A DNA stretch of 64,000 bases from Cubamyces lactineus (taxonomy: Eukaryota; Basidiomycota; Agaricomycetes; Polyporales; Polyporaceae): positions 868,001 through 932,000 of the forward strand of contig JACDTU010000004.1 of the NCBI GenBank assembly GCA_022376465.1, written 5' to 3'. Below the pieces are notes generated by a model. The model had not been told where the DNA came from, ran no database searches, and worked only from the letters and a program-made list of their open reading frames with translations. Shown piece after piece: positions 10,212 to 22,815 of the stretch. Both the position numbers and the translations under genes were made by a program. Numbering within the stretch: the stretch's first letter is position 1; each line of letters opens with the position of its first letter.

Positions 10212-10600
10212 ACGGTATGTCAAGCCCGCAATAGTAGACAGATCAATATGGGACTGACATGGTGCGTCCAGGGACCGCTCATTTCACTGTCTTCTCCCGC
10301 CACCGAGCTGCGGCTACTTACGATACACGACCGGGAATAATTGATCATGCTACGTCCACCTGCTATGTCATCTCGGCGTCTTAGCCCATTGGACTACTGT
10401 GCCCGCTGTCGTGCCTGAGCTCAACAATTCGACATGCGTCACAGCAGATCATGAAGTGTTTTCTGTATGCAAAGAAGATTGCGAAATGTTCGTATTGGTA
10501 CAGAGCGAGCTAGCGATCGAGAGCACAAAGCCATGAAGGCCGCGAAACATGAATACACAACGAAGAGTTCCATCATCCTACATCTTCAGCGAGGCCCCCA
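10212..10600. other. Convergent spacer mL40 / CSN2
   Basis: This 389-bp spacer between two convergent genes should contain both 3' UTRs. No coding signal or RNA gene is seen. Confidence 0.4.
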
Positions 10601-12574
10601 CTACATCTCACTTGGCAACCCGAAACCGAAGTCTCCACGCTGTCCGCTCTGGTTCTTCCCGAGCACGGTCGTGTGTATTGACTCAAGTGCAGCGGTCCAC
10701 TTGTCAAGCGCAGCGTAGCGCTTCTTCTGGAGGCTATGCCTAGAGCAGGTGTCAGCTGTGTTATCGACTTCACGTATACAGACACGTACTTGGGTTCCAA
10801 CTCGAGCCGCATGGAGACTTGGTCGATGCGGCCTTCAACCTTGCCCTCAAGAATCAGGCCGATCAAAAGCTCCTCAACCTCCTCGTGGTCGACGTTGAGT
10901 TGCTATCGAAGTACTTCGTCAAATTGATGCAGCTCGAACAGCGTAAGTTGCAAACCTTGGCAAGGAACGTGAGTTCCAACCGAGTGTATGGCTTGATAAG
11001 GTCTATCAAGTACTGCGTGCGCAGACTTCGCAGGAGTTCACCGATGTACTGCTTGATGAACGGGTCATCCATGATTGTAGATTTGTTCTCTGTAGGCGTG
11101 TTACTTAAGGGAACGGTTTAGTGGCGCGCGTACCATACCTCGCAGGATCTTCTCAGCAGCATGTACCTCGCGTCGCTGGTAGGCATCTACGAGATCTGTC
11201 ATGGCTTTGATTTGCGGGTCGTTCTTGTATCTAATCGAATATGCACGTTTGAGCCATAGTGATGCATAAGCCGAGCAGTCTTCACTCACGGCTTCGTCTC
11301 TTGGCTGTCGAAGGGATTTACCTCGCTTCCCGTCAACATGTTGGCAAGGACAAGGTACTTCAGTACCTGTATCCGTTGAGGAGAGCCGGCCTCGTCGTAG
11401 TTCTTGAACGAGTCGAAGAAGTCCTCGCTCGCCCGGTTCCATTGACCTGGATGCGTAGTCAGAATCACGACGAGACTCTAAAAGCTAGACATACGTTCGC
11501 CCATCCACATCTTGCCGCCGCACTCCTTGATCACGCCCATGATGCGAGGGTGCGGAATAGCAGAGCGCACATTGTTAGATGCATTGTAGATCTCCTGTAT
11601 GAAATAGTTTGTATTAAGATAGCGTTACCGCATGTCTAAAACACAAACCTTGAGCTTCTTGAAATTCCGTCTCTCATTGTGCATTTGAATCTCAAGTGCA
11701 TAAATCTCTAGGAGCTGTGTTCCCTTCTGAGCTTGGTCGTCGGCATTGTCACCAATGGTTGCTCGTTGAAGCTCTTGTAGAATCTACAGCCGATAGCTAA
11801 GTTCCCAGAGGTTTCAAGACGTGACTTGATGCAGACCTTCTGAAGACGGCCATATTCTTTGCGATCGAGCCACAATTTGGCGAGTTTGAGGTTCGTTTTC
11901 GCTGATAAACGCTACAAGGTAGTCAGCGCACAAGCTCATAACTCTAGCGTGAACACGGACATCGTTCTTCGCTTCCGCCAGTGCAGCCTTTGTCGCCTCG
12001 TAGAATCTCTCCAAGATCTCGACCTCGACAGGCCCGCTCTTGCTACCACCAACGTAATCGAGGATACCATTGATGGTCTTCTCAGCATAGTTTCGGGTGA
12101 CAGCCGACTTGGTGTACGACAGAAGCTCTGTATATGTCTGCAGGGCTTCTGCTGGTCTATGCAGAGTGAGGAACAGTAGCTTTGTAGACTGCTTCAACGC
12201 CTTGAAACCCCTGTATATTGTGTTGGTTCGACGAGGCGTGAGTATCGGACGGCTGACGCACCAGTCTCCCTTCTCCTCTTCCTTCTCCACAATCGCGCGG
12301 AACTCCTTCAGAGCCTGTTCTGGGTTATCCTCCTTCTTGGCTGTAGCGGGTTCAGCACACGCCACCAGAAAGTCAAAGCGACGCGCCCACATTTCGCAGT
12401 ATAGTACATGTTCTCAACATCTGCGCTACCCTCCTCGTCTACATCATCGTCGTCGCTGTAGGCGAAGCCGTAGTCCTAACAGCATAGCTGATCAGCTAGC
12501 GATGGAGCAGCAGTACGACGTATACCAGCCTCATCCTCGCTTCCTTGCATGTAATCGGCATCATCGTCATCCAT
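10601..12574 (-). CDS. CSN2: COP9 signalosome subunit 2
   Basis: Twelve exons give roughly 480 aa. An acidic N-terminus ([16 protein letters not shown]) is followed by [20 protein letters not shown], a TPR-like helical array ([39 protein letters not shown]), the conserved [31 protein letters not shown], and a PCI domain with [15 protein letters not shown], then [14 protein letters not shown] near the end. These match CSN2/TRIP15, the scaffold subunit that joins the COP9 signalosome to cullin substrates for deneddylation. The first exon is uncertain: the acidic frame from ATG 12574 does not join in phase to exon 2, whereas the frame from ATG 12570 does but reads [15 protein letters not shown]. 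The rest is unambiguous. Diverges from FAB1. Confidence 0.92.
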
Positions 12575-12882
12575 GTTAGCTCAGAGTGGTAGGCAATACG
12601 CAGTTCGAGGACAGAAAGCGATATTCTCAAGAAATTGAGGGTATGGCCCCAAGCGTAGACGATAGCAGGCAGAGGGTGTGGCGCCGGGCTTGGGTGTACG
12701 CCATTCGCGTCGCGTGATTGACGCGTCCTGGATTTGGGCATCGGCATATCGCGTCAGTGCCACTGCTAGATCTGGAAGACTCGCTCGGCTCACTCAGACG
12801 GTGGCCTTGCGCTCCTCCGCCACTCCATCCTTTCACCTTCACGATTGCTACGACCCGGATGACTCTTTTTCCTTGAACTCCC
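12575..12882. promoter_or_regulatory. Divergent promoter CSN2 / FAB1
   Basis: A 308-bp spacer lies between two divergent genes and probably carries both promoters. No specific element is claimed. Confidence 0.5.
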
Positions 12883-15800
12883 ATGACAGACACTGCAGAT
12901 AATACCTCCGTCTGTCCTCCCGGAAGCGCTCCCTCCTCTAGGTCTCGCAGCAGCACCAAGTTGGTCGACGATGTAACCAGTCTCACGTCCTTCAATCCGT
13001 TCTCCGAGGAAGATGAACATGACCAATCTTCGTATGCTCTCGTATCCTCACTATTCTCAAAGGTCAAGAACACACTCTCTGCTCCTCTGACCTCCGCCGG
13101 GTCATCCGCTACGCCTGCCCATCCTAGTACTTCGGCCGGTAACGCAGCGCCAGAGCAGCGTCGTCCCTCTCTCCAGTATTCTGGCTCGAATCAGTCCAAC
13201 AAGTCCGGGCCTGACAGACCAACTCCGTTCAACATTAAGACCTCCTCCAACCCGGCCCCACCCCTTGTTTCTCTCACACCCGTCGTATCCGAGACTCCGT
13301 CATATACGGGAGAATACGATCGGCCACCATCTCGCGGGGCTTTCTACGGGCCTGATACACCGGATGGAGGTGGTTATGCCATTCCAGGCTTCCCTATCCA
13401 GGATAGCGACGCTCGGAGCATCCGGACGAACGTGAGCTTGAAGAGGTCCGCTTCCGTCTCTAAGGTTATCCGCAGAATTCGAGGGGAAGGTAACACTTGC
13501 GACGCATTGATGTGACCCCGTTTACTCAATTCGTTTCTAGGTCTCTCCCGGGACTACTGGATGGACGATGAACTCTGCAAGGAATGCTACGATTGCAAGA
13601 GTGTATTTACCACATGGCGACGAAAGCACCATTGTCGGATCTGCGGTATGATGTATTGCGTTAACCCATTGGGTGATACCCTGCTAACCCACTGCAATAG
13701 GTCAGATATTCTGCTCTCGCTGCGCGTCTAACATCATCAAGGGTGCCCGTTTCGGTCAAGAAGGGATGGTGCGGATATGTAACTTGTGCCTAGACAAGCT
13801 GGCGAAAGTAGACGACGACGACGACGAAGATGACCGCCGGTCGATCATGACATCTATGACATCGCCCTTCGCTGCCCATCAGCTCGGTTCTGAGCGCTCA
13901 TTGAACCTCTACGCCCACCCACAGTCTCCGTTCGCCGCGTCACAGCTCTTCGGGCGTACCGACGAGCCGTTTAATCTGTTTTCGATCGCTGAGACCAAGA
14001 GACAGTATTCCGGCTCTGAAGACAGTGGTTTCGGCTCACGGCCTATGACGCCCATGGATCGATTCGCGACCGCCAGGTTCATTCGCGAGAACCCTGTCCC
14101 TTTTCGTAGGACGCTGACTGAGGAGGACAAAGATTCAATGACTATGGGGGACAAATTCCAACGTGACAACTCCCCGTCCGCTGTGCGGTCCAAGACACCC
14201 GTTGAATTTCCCGTAACAGTCCCAGTCTCAGTCGAAGGAGCAACTAGCTCTGTGCAGTTCCCAATCAGTTCACCGGAACAGCCATACACTATCGAGAGCC
14301 CAGGCGCGCTCCGGTCGCGGTTCAACTCTTACGCAGATTTCGATGGTTCTCCACCTTTCATCCGGAGCCGGGTCCAAAGTCGCCTCGGAGACAGCTTCAA
14401 TGTTGACGCGTTCGGAGAGCCCGGATGGCGTACCAGACGGGAAAGCACTGCGTGCGTGCTTTGACAGAAATCTTATTATCCTTGAAACTCACTTTATCCA
14501 CATGTAGCTATGCTCAGGAGCTCAATCTGATCTCTATGTTCCACCTGCGAATCATGCTCCGGCAGATGCTGACGGCCGAGGATATACCTAACATTCGCGA
14601 GTGGGAAGAGACGTTGCTCAAACTGGCACTCCGGATAGCACGCGAATTGACATTCACTGCCCATCCCCACCGTCAAGGCGCGGATATGGATGTCCGCCGA
14701 TACGTGAAGATTAAGAAAGTACCTGGTGGCGCTCCTAAGGACTCCGAATACGTCGACGGCGCAGTAATCACCAAGAATGTTGCGCATAAGCAGATGTCAC
14801 GGAACCTCCGGAACCCCCGTGTCATGCTTGTGACGTTCCCCCTCGAGTTCCATCGCGTGGAGGGCCAGTATATGCACTTCGGCCAGATCTTCCGACAGGA
14901 GAAGGAGTATCTGGGAAACCTGGCGAGCCGTATCGCAGCTCTCCGTCCACACGTCGTGCTTGCGGAGAAGTCCGTTTCTAGGCTTGCTTTGGACGCTTTG
15001 GCAAAGCGCCAGATTGCGGTTGCAAGGGCAGTGAAGCCGTCTGCCGTTCAATTCGTCGCCCGCATGACTCAAGGCGACGTTTTCTCCTCTATGGACAAGC
15101 TGGCTCTGGAGCCGCGACTTGGGCATTGCGCCCACTTTCGCCTGCAGACCTTTGATCATCCATTAATTCCTGGCCGGCGCAAGACGTACATGCGTTTCGA
15201 GGGCTGCAACAGCGAGATGGGTTGCACCATCCTTCTCCGCGGCGGCGATATCGAGACCCTGCGTCGCGTCAAGAAGGTAACCCGGTTCCTCGCGTTCATG
15301 GTTCGCAATCTGAAGCTGGAGACCCACCTCTGGAAAGACTCAGTCATTACCCTCCCTCCGCTCACCGCGGAGGCTACGCCTCCTACGTATACCTCCACGG
15401 ATGTCACTACTCCTATCGCTGGTGCCGGCTTCTCTGCCGCACAGAACTCTTCCTCTGCTTCGACTCAGCCGCCAGCCTTCTACCATGAGGACGCTTCTGT
15501 CAGAGACCATCCAATTGAGGATCTCCCGGATGAGGACGCCGAACAGGTACGGCTCTCGCGACGCATCCAGGAGTCCCTTGAACCGTACAAGAAGACCTTC
15601 ATCTCCGTGTCTGCGACCTTGCGGTTCCCACCGCCGTATCCCATCCGGCGGATGAAGGAACTGGACGACGAGCTTATGCGTGTGAAGCGTGAATGGGAGG
15701 ATGAGGTGATACGCCGGGAGGAACGCGGCAATGCCGCACATAGGCCGGAAGAGTCAACGGCGACGATTCAGGTATCGTTGCCCACGCCGGATCCAGACGA

Positions 15801-18800
15801 CGTTGCTGCCCAAATCGAGTCTCTTCCCCTACCGGATCTCCCTAAGACCCCTACCACCGAAGGCAACACTCCCTGCCTCGATGACCGTCCAGGTTACTTC
15901 GACCTCCCAGTGCTCCCACCGACGGCCTCTCCCAGCATCTTTGCTCAGGGCCTGACTGCCTCACCCCTCCCTCGGACTCCGCTGGACAGACCTGTCGTGC
16001 AACTCAAGACGGCGCAGGATATCGCGCTCGAGAGCCGTTATCAGGAGGTGAAGTGGCAGCATTCTGAGCAACGTCGTATCTGGGAGTGGTACCTCCGCAA
16101 GAACCGCGATGATTTCCAGGTCGAGAAGTACCAGTGCATCAGTCTCTGGGAGCTCACACTCCCCATGGACGAGCTGGGACTCCATCGCGCATGCTTCCCC
16201 CCTAAGCTGCAGTACATCACCTTCTACGGAGAGAACGACTGTACACTTGGTCAGTTCATCGAGAACTCTGTGATGGACACTCTCAGGCTCTTCCTGGACC
16301 CCCGAGCGATCTGCGAAAACAAGAGCTGCAACCAGCCTTTAGCGCGTCACTGCAAGGTCTACGTGCATAACGAGACCCGATTGTGCGTCGCGATCGAGCA
16401 GTGGGACGGTCAGATCATCAACCGCATGAACCACCTCCCTTCCCCCGAGACTATCATCACCTGGAGCGCATGCCGCGTCTGCGGGTCCGCTACACCGTTC
16501 ATCCCGGTCTCCCCGGAGATGCAGCGGTACTCTTTCGCCAAGTTCCTCGAGTTGCATTTCTATCCCGCAGATGTACAACTGGTGCAAGGGGCAGGGTGTC
16601 AGCACAACATCTACCAGCACCATGTCCGCTACTTCGCGATCAAGGGGATGACGGTGCGCTTTGTGACCGACCCGATCATTCTGCACGAGATTGTCTATCC
16701 TCCGATGCGCATTCGCGTACGCCCCGAGACGAAGTTGGAGATCAAGAACACGGACTACGAACGACTGCACCATAGAAACCACATGTGGTACTCCGCTCTC
16801 ATCGACGACTTGAAGCTGATCACTATCGATGCAGCGACGGGCGACGAGGAGACCGATGCTCAGCTCACTCTGCATATCAACAAGCTCATCTACAAGGCGG
16901 AGAGTGAGAAGGAGGAGATCGCGCGGCTCATCGACAAGGTCTATCAGGAGTCTACGCCGACGGACACTCTTGCGCTGAATCAAGTCAGGGCGTACAGGCA
17001 AGACAAGATTGTTGCGTGGCAGCAAGACTTCGACAAGCTGCCCAAGCCGCGGTTGACCCAGCCCGACAAGTATGGCCGTCGAACTGCTTTCGGGTCGGTG
17101 CGAGCAATGCTGCCAAAAAAAGCTGACCTATACGGGACGTGGGATTTCGATCGCTCGGCCCCGGCAAGCGTAGGGGAAACAGCGGAACATGGACCCGGTA
17201 TGCGGCGTGTGACTGGGGACTCATTCGCGTCTATGTCCTCCGCGTCGGAAGCTTCCGAGACGGAGTCTGTTCCTGGCCAAGTCGAAGAGAAGAGCGGGGA
17301 GAAGATTCATGAGACTCGGCCGCCCCTCGCACAGGTGAAAGAGCAAGCGGTGCCCCCAGAGGAGGGGCTGCTGCCTCCGGTGGACATTCCTGCCGCTACT
17401 CCTGAACCAGCGAAGTCCGACGGGGATAGTGATTCGACTATCGGTGCAGGTCGTGGAGACGGCCCTCTCTCAGACGATGCAGTCTCTCCGCCGCAGGTAT
17501 TCAAGTCTTATCATCCAATCCTATCATGGCACTGACTTATGTAGAACGAACAGCAGGATGACGATCGGCCGACACAACCTGCAGCTTCCAGGCTGCCTCG
17601 CCGAGTCTCGGTCTATCCTAGTGTCGCGGAATTGGTCAAGAAGTATCAAGACTACCTGCCCCCACAGGGCGTCGAGGATCTTACCAAGACCGCATTTGCA
17701 CCTGGTGTACCTGTTTCCGAGAGCGAGCAAGAGTGCCCTCCTATGGTTCGCCCCCGTGTCAGAACCAAGGCCCGCCAACAGCAATTCCTCAGCAAGCGTT
17801 CATCCGTCTCCGACTTCGAGTCGAGCTACGCGGCCAACATTGCGCCGAAGTATTTGACAAAGCGCACTCTCGGGCAGCCTAACAGTCGGATTCCCGTGGC
17901 CTCATCGTCAGATTCGCGCAACCCTTCGCGCCGTACTTCGCCTGACAAGCGACCGTCTATGTCCCGTATGAACACCGATATCATGGTTAGGAGTGGGCGA
18001 ATGTCGCCGCCTCCTGGCAAGCCGGGCCCTGCGGGGACAGGTTCGAGACTCAGGCATAAACCCAGTCTACGCTTGGGCCCGAAGGATAAAGCACCTCCCG
18101 GCCGTCCAGCTAGTACGATCAACCCCAAGTCTACATTCAGGCGACCTCCAGGCGCTGGAAGCAAAGTTTCCAACATCGCAAAGCACTTCGAGCGCATCAA
18201 CAAGGATACCGAACGGGCCAACCGTCGGTATGCTGTGATCCGTGGCAAGCGCGCTCGACCAGTAGCATCAGCTCGTGCAAAGGTTGAGGTCCTTGAAAGC
18301 ATCAAGGACGCCATCAAGGACGAGTCTGAGAGCTCTGATTCCAGCGAAGCGGATGATGAGGGAGGTGGAGACGACGAGGATCACCCCGAGCAGAGCCCTC
18401 CGGAGCAGAAACAAGCCACGCCAGACAACCCCGAGCCCATTGTGACTCCCGCTGTGGTGGTCCAGCCCGCTGAGGAGCAGGTGCCAGCTGAGCCTATCGT
18501 GACCCCTGCGACTACGAGCGATACTGTAGCGAGTGACCCTCCGCTAGCTACGACTGCTCCCAGAGAAATCCTTCCGGCTGAGGAAATCCCCCCTTCCGTG
18601 TTCAACTCCCCTATGCTTTCGCCCTCTGCACCGAACGGCATGACGCCGATGACGCCGCCACCTACGGACATCGATATGGGGCCTGCGGGAAGATCCTCTA
18701 TTCTCAAGGCGCTGACTGGACTGTGGCCTCAGCAAGCTCCAACTCGTAGCCGCGTGGACACTGATGTCGATGATCCGATGGCTGACCCAGAGCATATCTT

Positions 18801-20413
18801 CCGTGATTCCTCCATGGTAGTGCGTACCGATGAGCCTACGTCTATCATCGCCCTGGCCTTGAAGTACGTACATCTCACTGCATCAACGTTCCTCCATTAA
18901 CGGGTGTGACAGCTCTCCCCAATACCGCGAGATGTTGGCGAGGTCCCGTGCGGAGAAGCGCTTCGCTCGTGAAGCCAAACTCACCGATGGCGGCGAAGCA
19001 TTTATGCCAGATGATTGGTCCGTTGCTGAGTCATCGTCAACTTGGGGAGTTGTCAACGTCGACAGCTCTGACGGAGCCGACCCCACGGAGGAATTACGAG
19101 TACCCTCGTCGAAGCTGCCATGGCAGATTTGTGAGTGTTCCACACACACATTGTCTTCCGTTGCTGAAGTTTGAGTTAGCCTTCGAGAGTGGTGGCCTCA
19201 CGATTAGCTGTACTGTACTGTACCCGGAGCAGTTCGACGCACTGCGTCGCACGTACGATTGCGAGCGGAGCATGATCGAGTCCCTGGCGCGATGTGTCAA
19301 GTTCGACGCCAGCGGCGGGAAGTCAGGATCTGCTTTCCTGAAGACATTGGGTATGCTCTCATATAGTCGTAGACGCGTGCAATTATTCGCTAAGTGTGCT
19401 GCTCAGATGACCGTTTCATAGCGAAAGAACTGTCGCGCGCAGAACTTCAGGCTATGGAAACATTCGCTCCGGCGTATTTCGACTACATGTCGTCCGCTGT
19501 CGTAGCAAACGTAAGTCACCTGTTCTGTACATATAGAGTCTTGACCTGACAACATTATCGTAGCGACCCACACTTCTTGCCAAAATATTTGGGTGTTTCA
19601 AGATTACGTTCCGGAAGTCGCATAAACACCAGTCTGGTAGCAAATCTAAAGTCACCCAAATGAATCTCCTCGTCATGGAGAATTTGTTTTACGACAGGCA
19701 CTTCTCTAAGGTTCGTGTAGTTGTTACAAATGCTTCTCCCGTGTTACATGATCTCCGTCCAGATCTATGATTTGAAGGGTTCTACTCGGAATCGGCATGT
19801 ACAATCCACCGGTCGGGAGAACGAGGTCCTTCTCGATGAGAACCTAGTGCAGAGTGCGTTCGAGGGTCCCACCTGATTGCGCACAAAAAGTCTAACCACC
19901 CGTTCTAGCGGCACATTTGACGCCTTTCTACGTCCGCGAGCACTCCAAGCGAATCCTTCGCGGAGCATTGTTCAATGACAGCAAATTCCTGGCGGACATC
20001 AACGTCATGGATTACTCTCTAGTTGTCGGCGTTGACAGCGTGAAGAACGAGCTTGTTGTTGGCATCGTAGGCACGTCTGATGATTCCGCTAGCCTGTGCG
20101 ATTCTAACACTCCTGTCAAACAGACTACATCAGGACGTATACGTGGGACAAGAAGTTAGAGAGCTGGGTGAAAGACACCGCGTTCCTGGGCGGTGCCAAT
20201 AAGGGCGAGCCGACCATTATTGGCCCGAAACAGTACAGACATCGCTTCCTGAGTGCCATGGAACGCTACTTCCCTCTGGTTGGTTTCCGCTACGCTGCGC
20301 ACGTCGCCTACTCTAACAATCATTCATTGTAGGTGCCCGACCGCTGGATGAAACAACCTGACGCCCCCGAGGAAGAGGGGAATAGTCTTTTGGATTTATG
20401 GCCTGATTGGTGA
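12883..20413 (+). CDS. FAB1: FAB1/PIKfyve phosphatidylinositol-3-phosphate 5-kinase
   Basis: About thirteen exons give a protein near 2,300 aa, the usual size for Fab1. A Ser/Pro-rich N-terminus leads to a FYVE zinc finger (about 13550-13810): [13 protein letters not shown], the PI3P-binding signature [10 protein letters not shown] and later cysteine pairs. A Cpn60/TCP-1-like domain (about 14700-15330) includes [16 protein letters not shown] and [11 protein letters not shown] cysteine-rich central domain (about 16000-16800) and a disordered Pro/Ser-rich linker follow. The C-terminal lipid-kinase domain (about 19180-20400) has [42 protein letters not shown] and the activation segment [18 protein letters not shown]. 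It makes PI(3,5)P2 on endosomal and vacuolar membranes. Intron 20071-20123 uses a GC donor (gcacgt), the only join that yields IVDYIR. Confidence 0.95.
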
Positions 20414-20618
20414 TACCGGATCTCCTCTTCATGGGACAGTGTACCATTACGTGTAGTTCTAATATTCCCGTCATCTGTTCGCATGCATCATACACAACCA
20501 GATTCGTTGCGCTTTCGTTCTTGCACATGTAATGACATACCCATACCCCACAGATACACAATATCATGGATCCAGATTCACTACCAGACGTACAAACAAG
20601 CGTGTCCCTCTTGAAGCT
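20414..20618. other. Convergent spacer FAB1 / LTV1
   Basis: A 205-bp intergenic stretch separates two convergent stop codons. It presumably holds overlapping or abutting 3' UTRs. Confidence 0.4.
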
Positions 20619-22439
20619 TTACAGCTTCCGCACCTTCGTCTTCTCCTTGTCGGTTAACGATTGCACTTGTCGCTTGACCTCCTTGGAGAAGCTCTCCTTC
20701 GTAGCCTTCTTCTCCGTCCGCCGAGCCTGGCGTTCTGCCTTGACAGCTTGCTTGCGGGCCCTTTTCTCCTCAGGGGTCTCATCCTTCTTGCGCGCAATCG
20801 TCACTCGCACGGCTGTCGATAGAAAGGTTAGCGGCAGATCCACGACGCGCGGAAGATGACGTACGTCGCGCGTCGTCCTCTTCATCCGTGGCGGAGTCCG
20901 GTCGAGGCTGCTTCTTCGGTGAATGCTCTTCCGTAACAGATGGAAGGCCAGTCTTAGGGTCTAAACGAATCTTTGGGACGGGCTTGTTGCTGCGGGCTCT
21001 AATAAGCCTTGGGTGGTTCTCCAGGTTGCTATATGTGGCTGAGAAAGCGCTTCAGACGTGCTCGGACAGTCCATGAGGTACGACTTACTCAGGATAGTCT
21101 CGCAATCCCATCTATCCTTCTTATCGTCTATGTCAAGAGGCATAAGGATGTCGTCGTCATCAGACTCGCTCTCCTCCGCATCGTCTCGGATCTTCGCTTC
21201 TCCAAGAGCCTTGCGGATGGTGTCCAATTTCTCCGTCGCCGTACCCGGAAGTACAGGTCGCATCTTGCCAGAGATGACCTCGTACTTCTCAAGAAACTCG
21301 TCCATCATCGACTCAAAGTCTTCACGAGACGCGATGAGATCAGGGGCCTCGTCCAGGTCGCCCAGAGACGCCTCCTCCTCATCATCCTCATCCGAGTCCT
21401 CATATTCGCGTTGTATCTGTCCGCATTGTGAGGTACCACCCGACGACTGGTTTGTCTATGGAGACGCACCTGATCAAAACGCTCATCCAGTACTGTCAAG
21501 TGCTCATTCCGCCACATCGAAGAGCTGCTCATACTGTAGCCCGACGCATCGGAAGTCCCTTTGCGCCGTCGCTTGCCGCCGATCACGGGTAGACGAGGGA
21601 GCGCACCAACAGTATCGGCACCCTCCGAGTATGTGTCCAAGTCCGACCCTTCCTCCTGTGGTGCGGACTTCTGCGCCTGTTTGAAGCGAGCAAAGCGAGC
21701 CTCCCAAGACTCATCCTCTGCATCCCCACCTCCCTCCCGCGCAGCCTCGCCATCTTGCAACCCTTCTTCCTTGAACTCGAAGTCGACATGCTCGTCTGGA
21801 GCACGCTCTCCGTCCTTGACCAACTCCCCAAAGAAGTCGTCTTCTAAACCCTCGTCGACGAACGCATCGTCCTCCAGCGCCTCAAGCACTTGTCGAAGAT
21901 GAGGGTCCAGGTCAGGCTGAAACCCTGCTATTGAGGAGGGAATGTTCTCTTGTGCTTCATAATTTCGCGGCAGCTCGGATTTGGACGCAAGCGTATCCTC
22001 GGGGAGACCTAAGAGTGCGAGCGGATCCTTGCCTTTTCCTTTGCTTTGAGACTTCATTGGTGCCTCAATCCACATACTATCCACACCATCCTCTTTCAGC
22101 CCTACGGGCTTCAGGTGTTGCATATAGTCGTAGTCGGTGTCGTCATAGTAGATACCGTAGAGCGCAGCCTCTCCAATATTCGGCCTCGCCTTGTCGTGGG
22201 CAAGTTCCGCAGGGGACAGTAGCTGCTCCAGGTCCGCTCTGGATTTCCCCTGTACCTATGTGAGCCTGAGTGCGAAAGGAGAGAAGACCGCTAAGACTCG
22301 CCTTCAGGTTCGACCTCTGTACCGGCTTCAAGACATGTTTGCTCGCCTCCGGGTCGTGGATGAGCGGGTCGCGTTGCGAGCGGTGTACAACCTGGAAGTG
22401 CTGGGCACCCGGCTGACGAAAGATAGATTTTGGAGGCAT
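20619..22439 (-). CDS. LTV1: LTV1, 40S ribosome-biogenesis and export factor
   Basis: Five exons (22439-22302, 22249-21470, 21416-21089, 21038-20865, 20812-20619) give 537 aa. The N-terminus MPPKSIFRQPGAQHFQVVHR and RDPLIHDPEASKHVL are diagnostic of Ltv1. TDYDYMQHLKPVG, a long acidic middle with runs of D and E, MMDEFLEKYEVISGKMRP, and the basic C-terminal KKDETPEEKRARKQAVKAER follow in family order. Ltv1 binds pre-40S particles with Enp1 and is phosphorylated for release by casein kinase 1. Intron 22250-22301 needs a GC donor (gcgagt) to continue into GKSRADLEQLLSPAEL; no GT donor keeps that frame. Divergent from TAF2. Confidence 0.93.
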
Positions 22440-22815
22440 GGCGGAGGAGATGAGGGTGTAGTACTAGCCGAGAACGAAAGTGATTTCGATTTTTTGTCGA
22501 TGGACGAGCAGCTGTAGATCGGAGGATCGATCTCTAACCCTACTGTTCCGATCGGGAACCCTAGGCCACGACATGGTCGACCGTGCACATTACGTAATCT
22601 GACTTCTCTCTCGAGTTGCGGCCGGGTCGATGGTGCAGTCATCGTCGTACTCGTCGTCGCTGCCACCTTCAGCGACGTCTGGCTAGTTTCTGCTCCTCTG
22701 AACATCGCACAAGTCTCTTTGCTGCACACTCCTACTGCTATCTGGATCTGTACAGTGCCTCTGACGATACTAGGACGCGTGCTGTGGCGACCGGAGTTGG
22801 TACAGGAGTTCCGAG
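22440..22815. promoter_or_regulatory. Divergent promoter LTV1 / TAF2
   Basis: This 376-bp spacer separates divergent start codons. No coding signal is seen; it is probably a shared promoter region. Confidence 0.45.
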
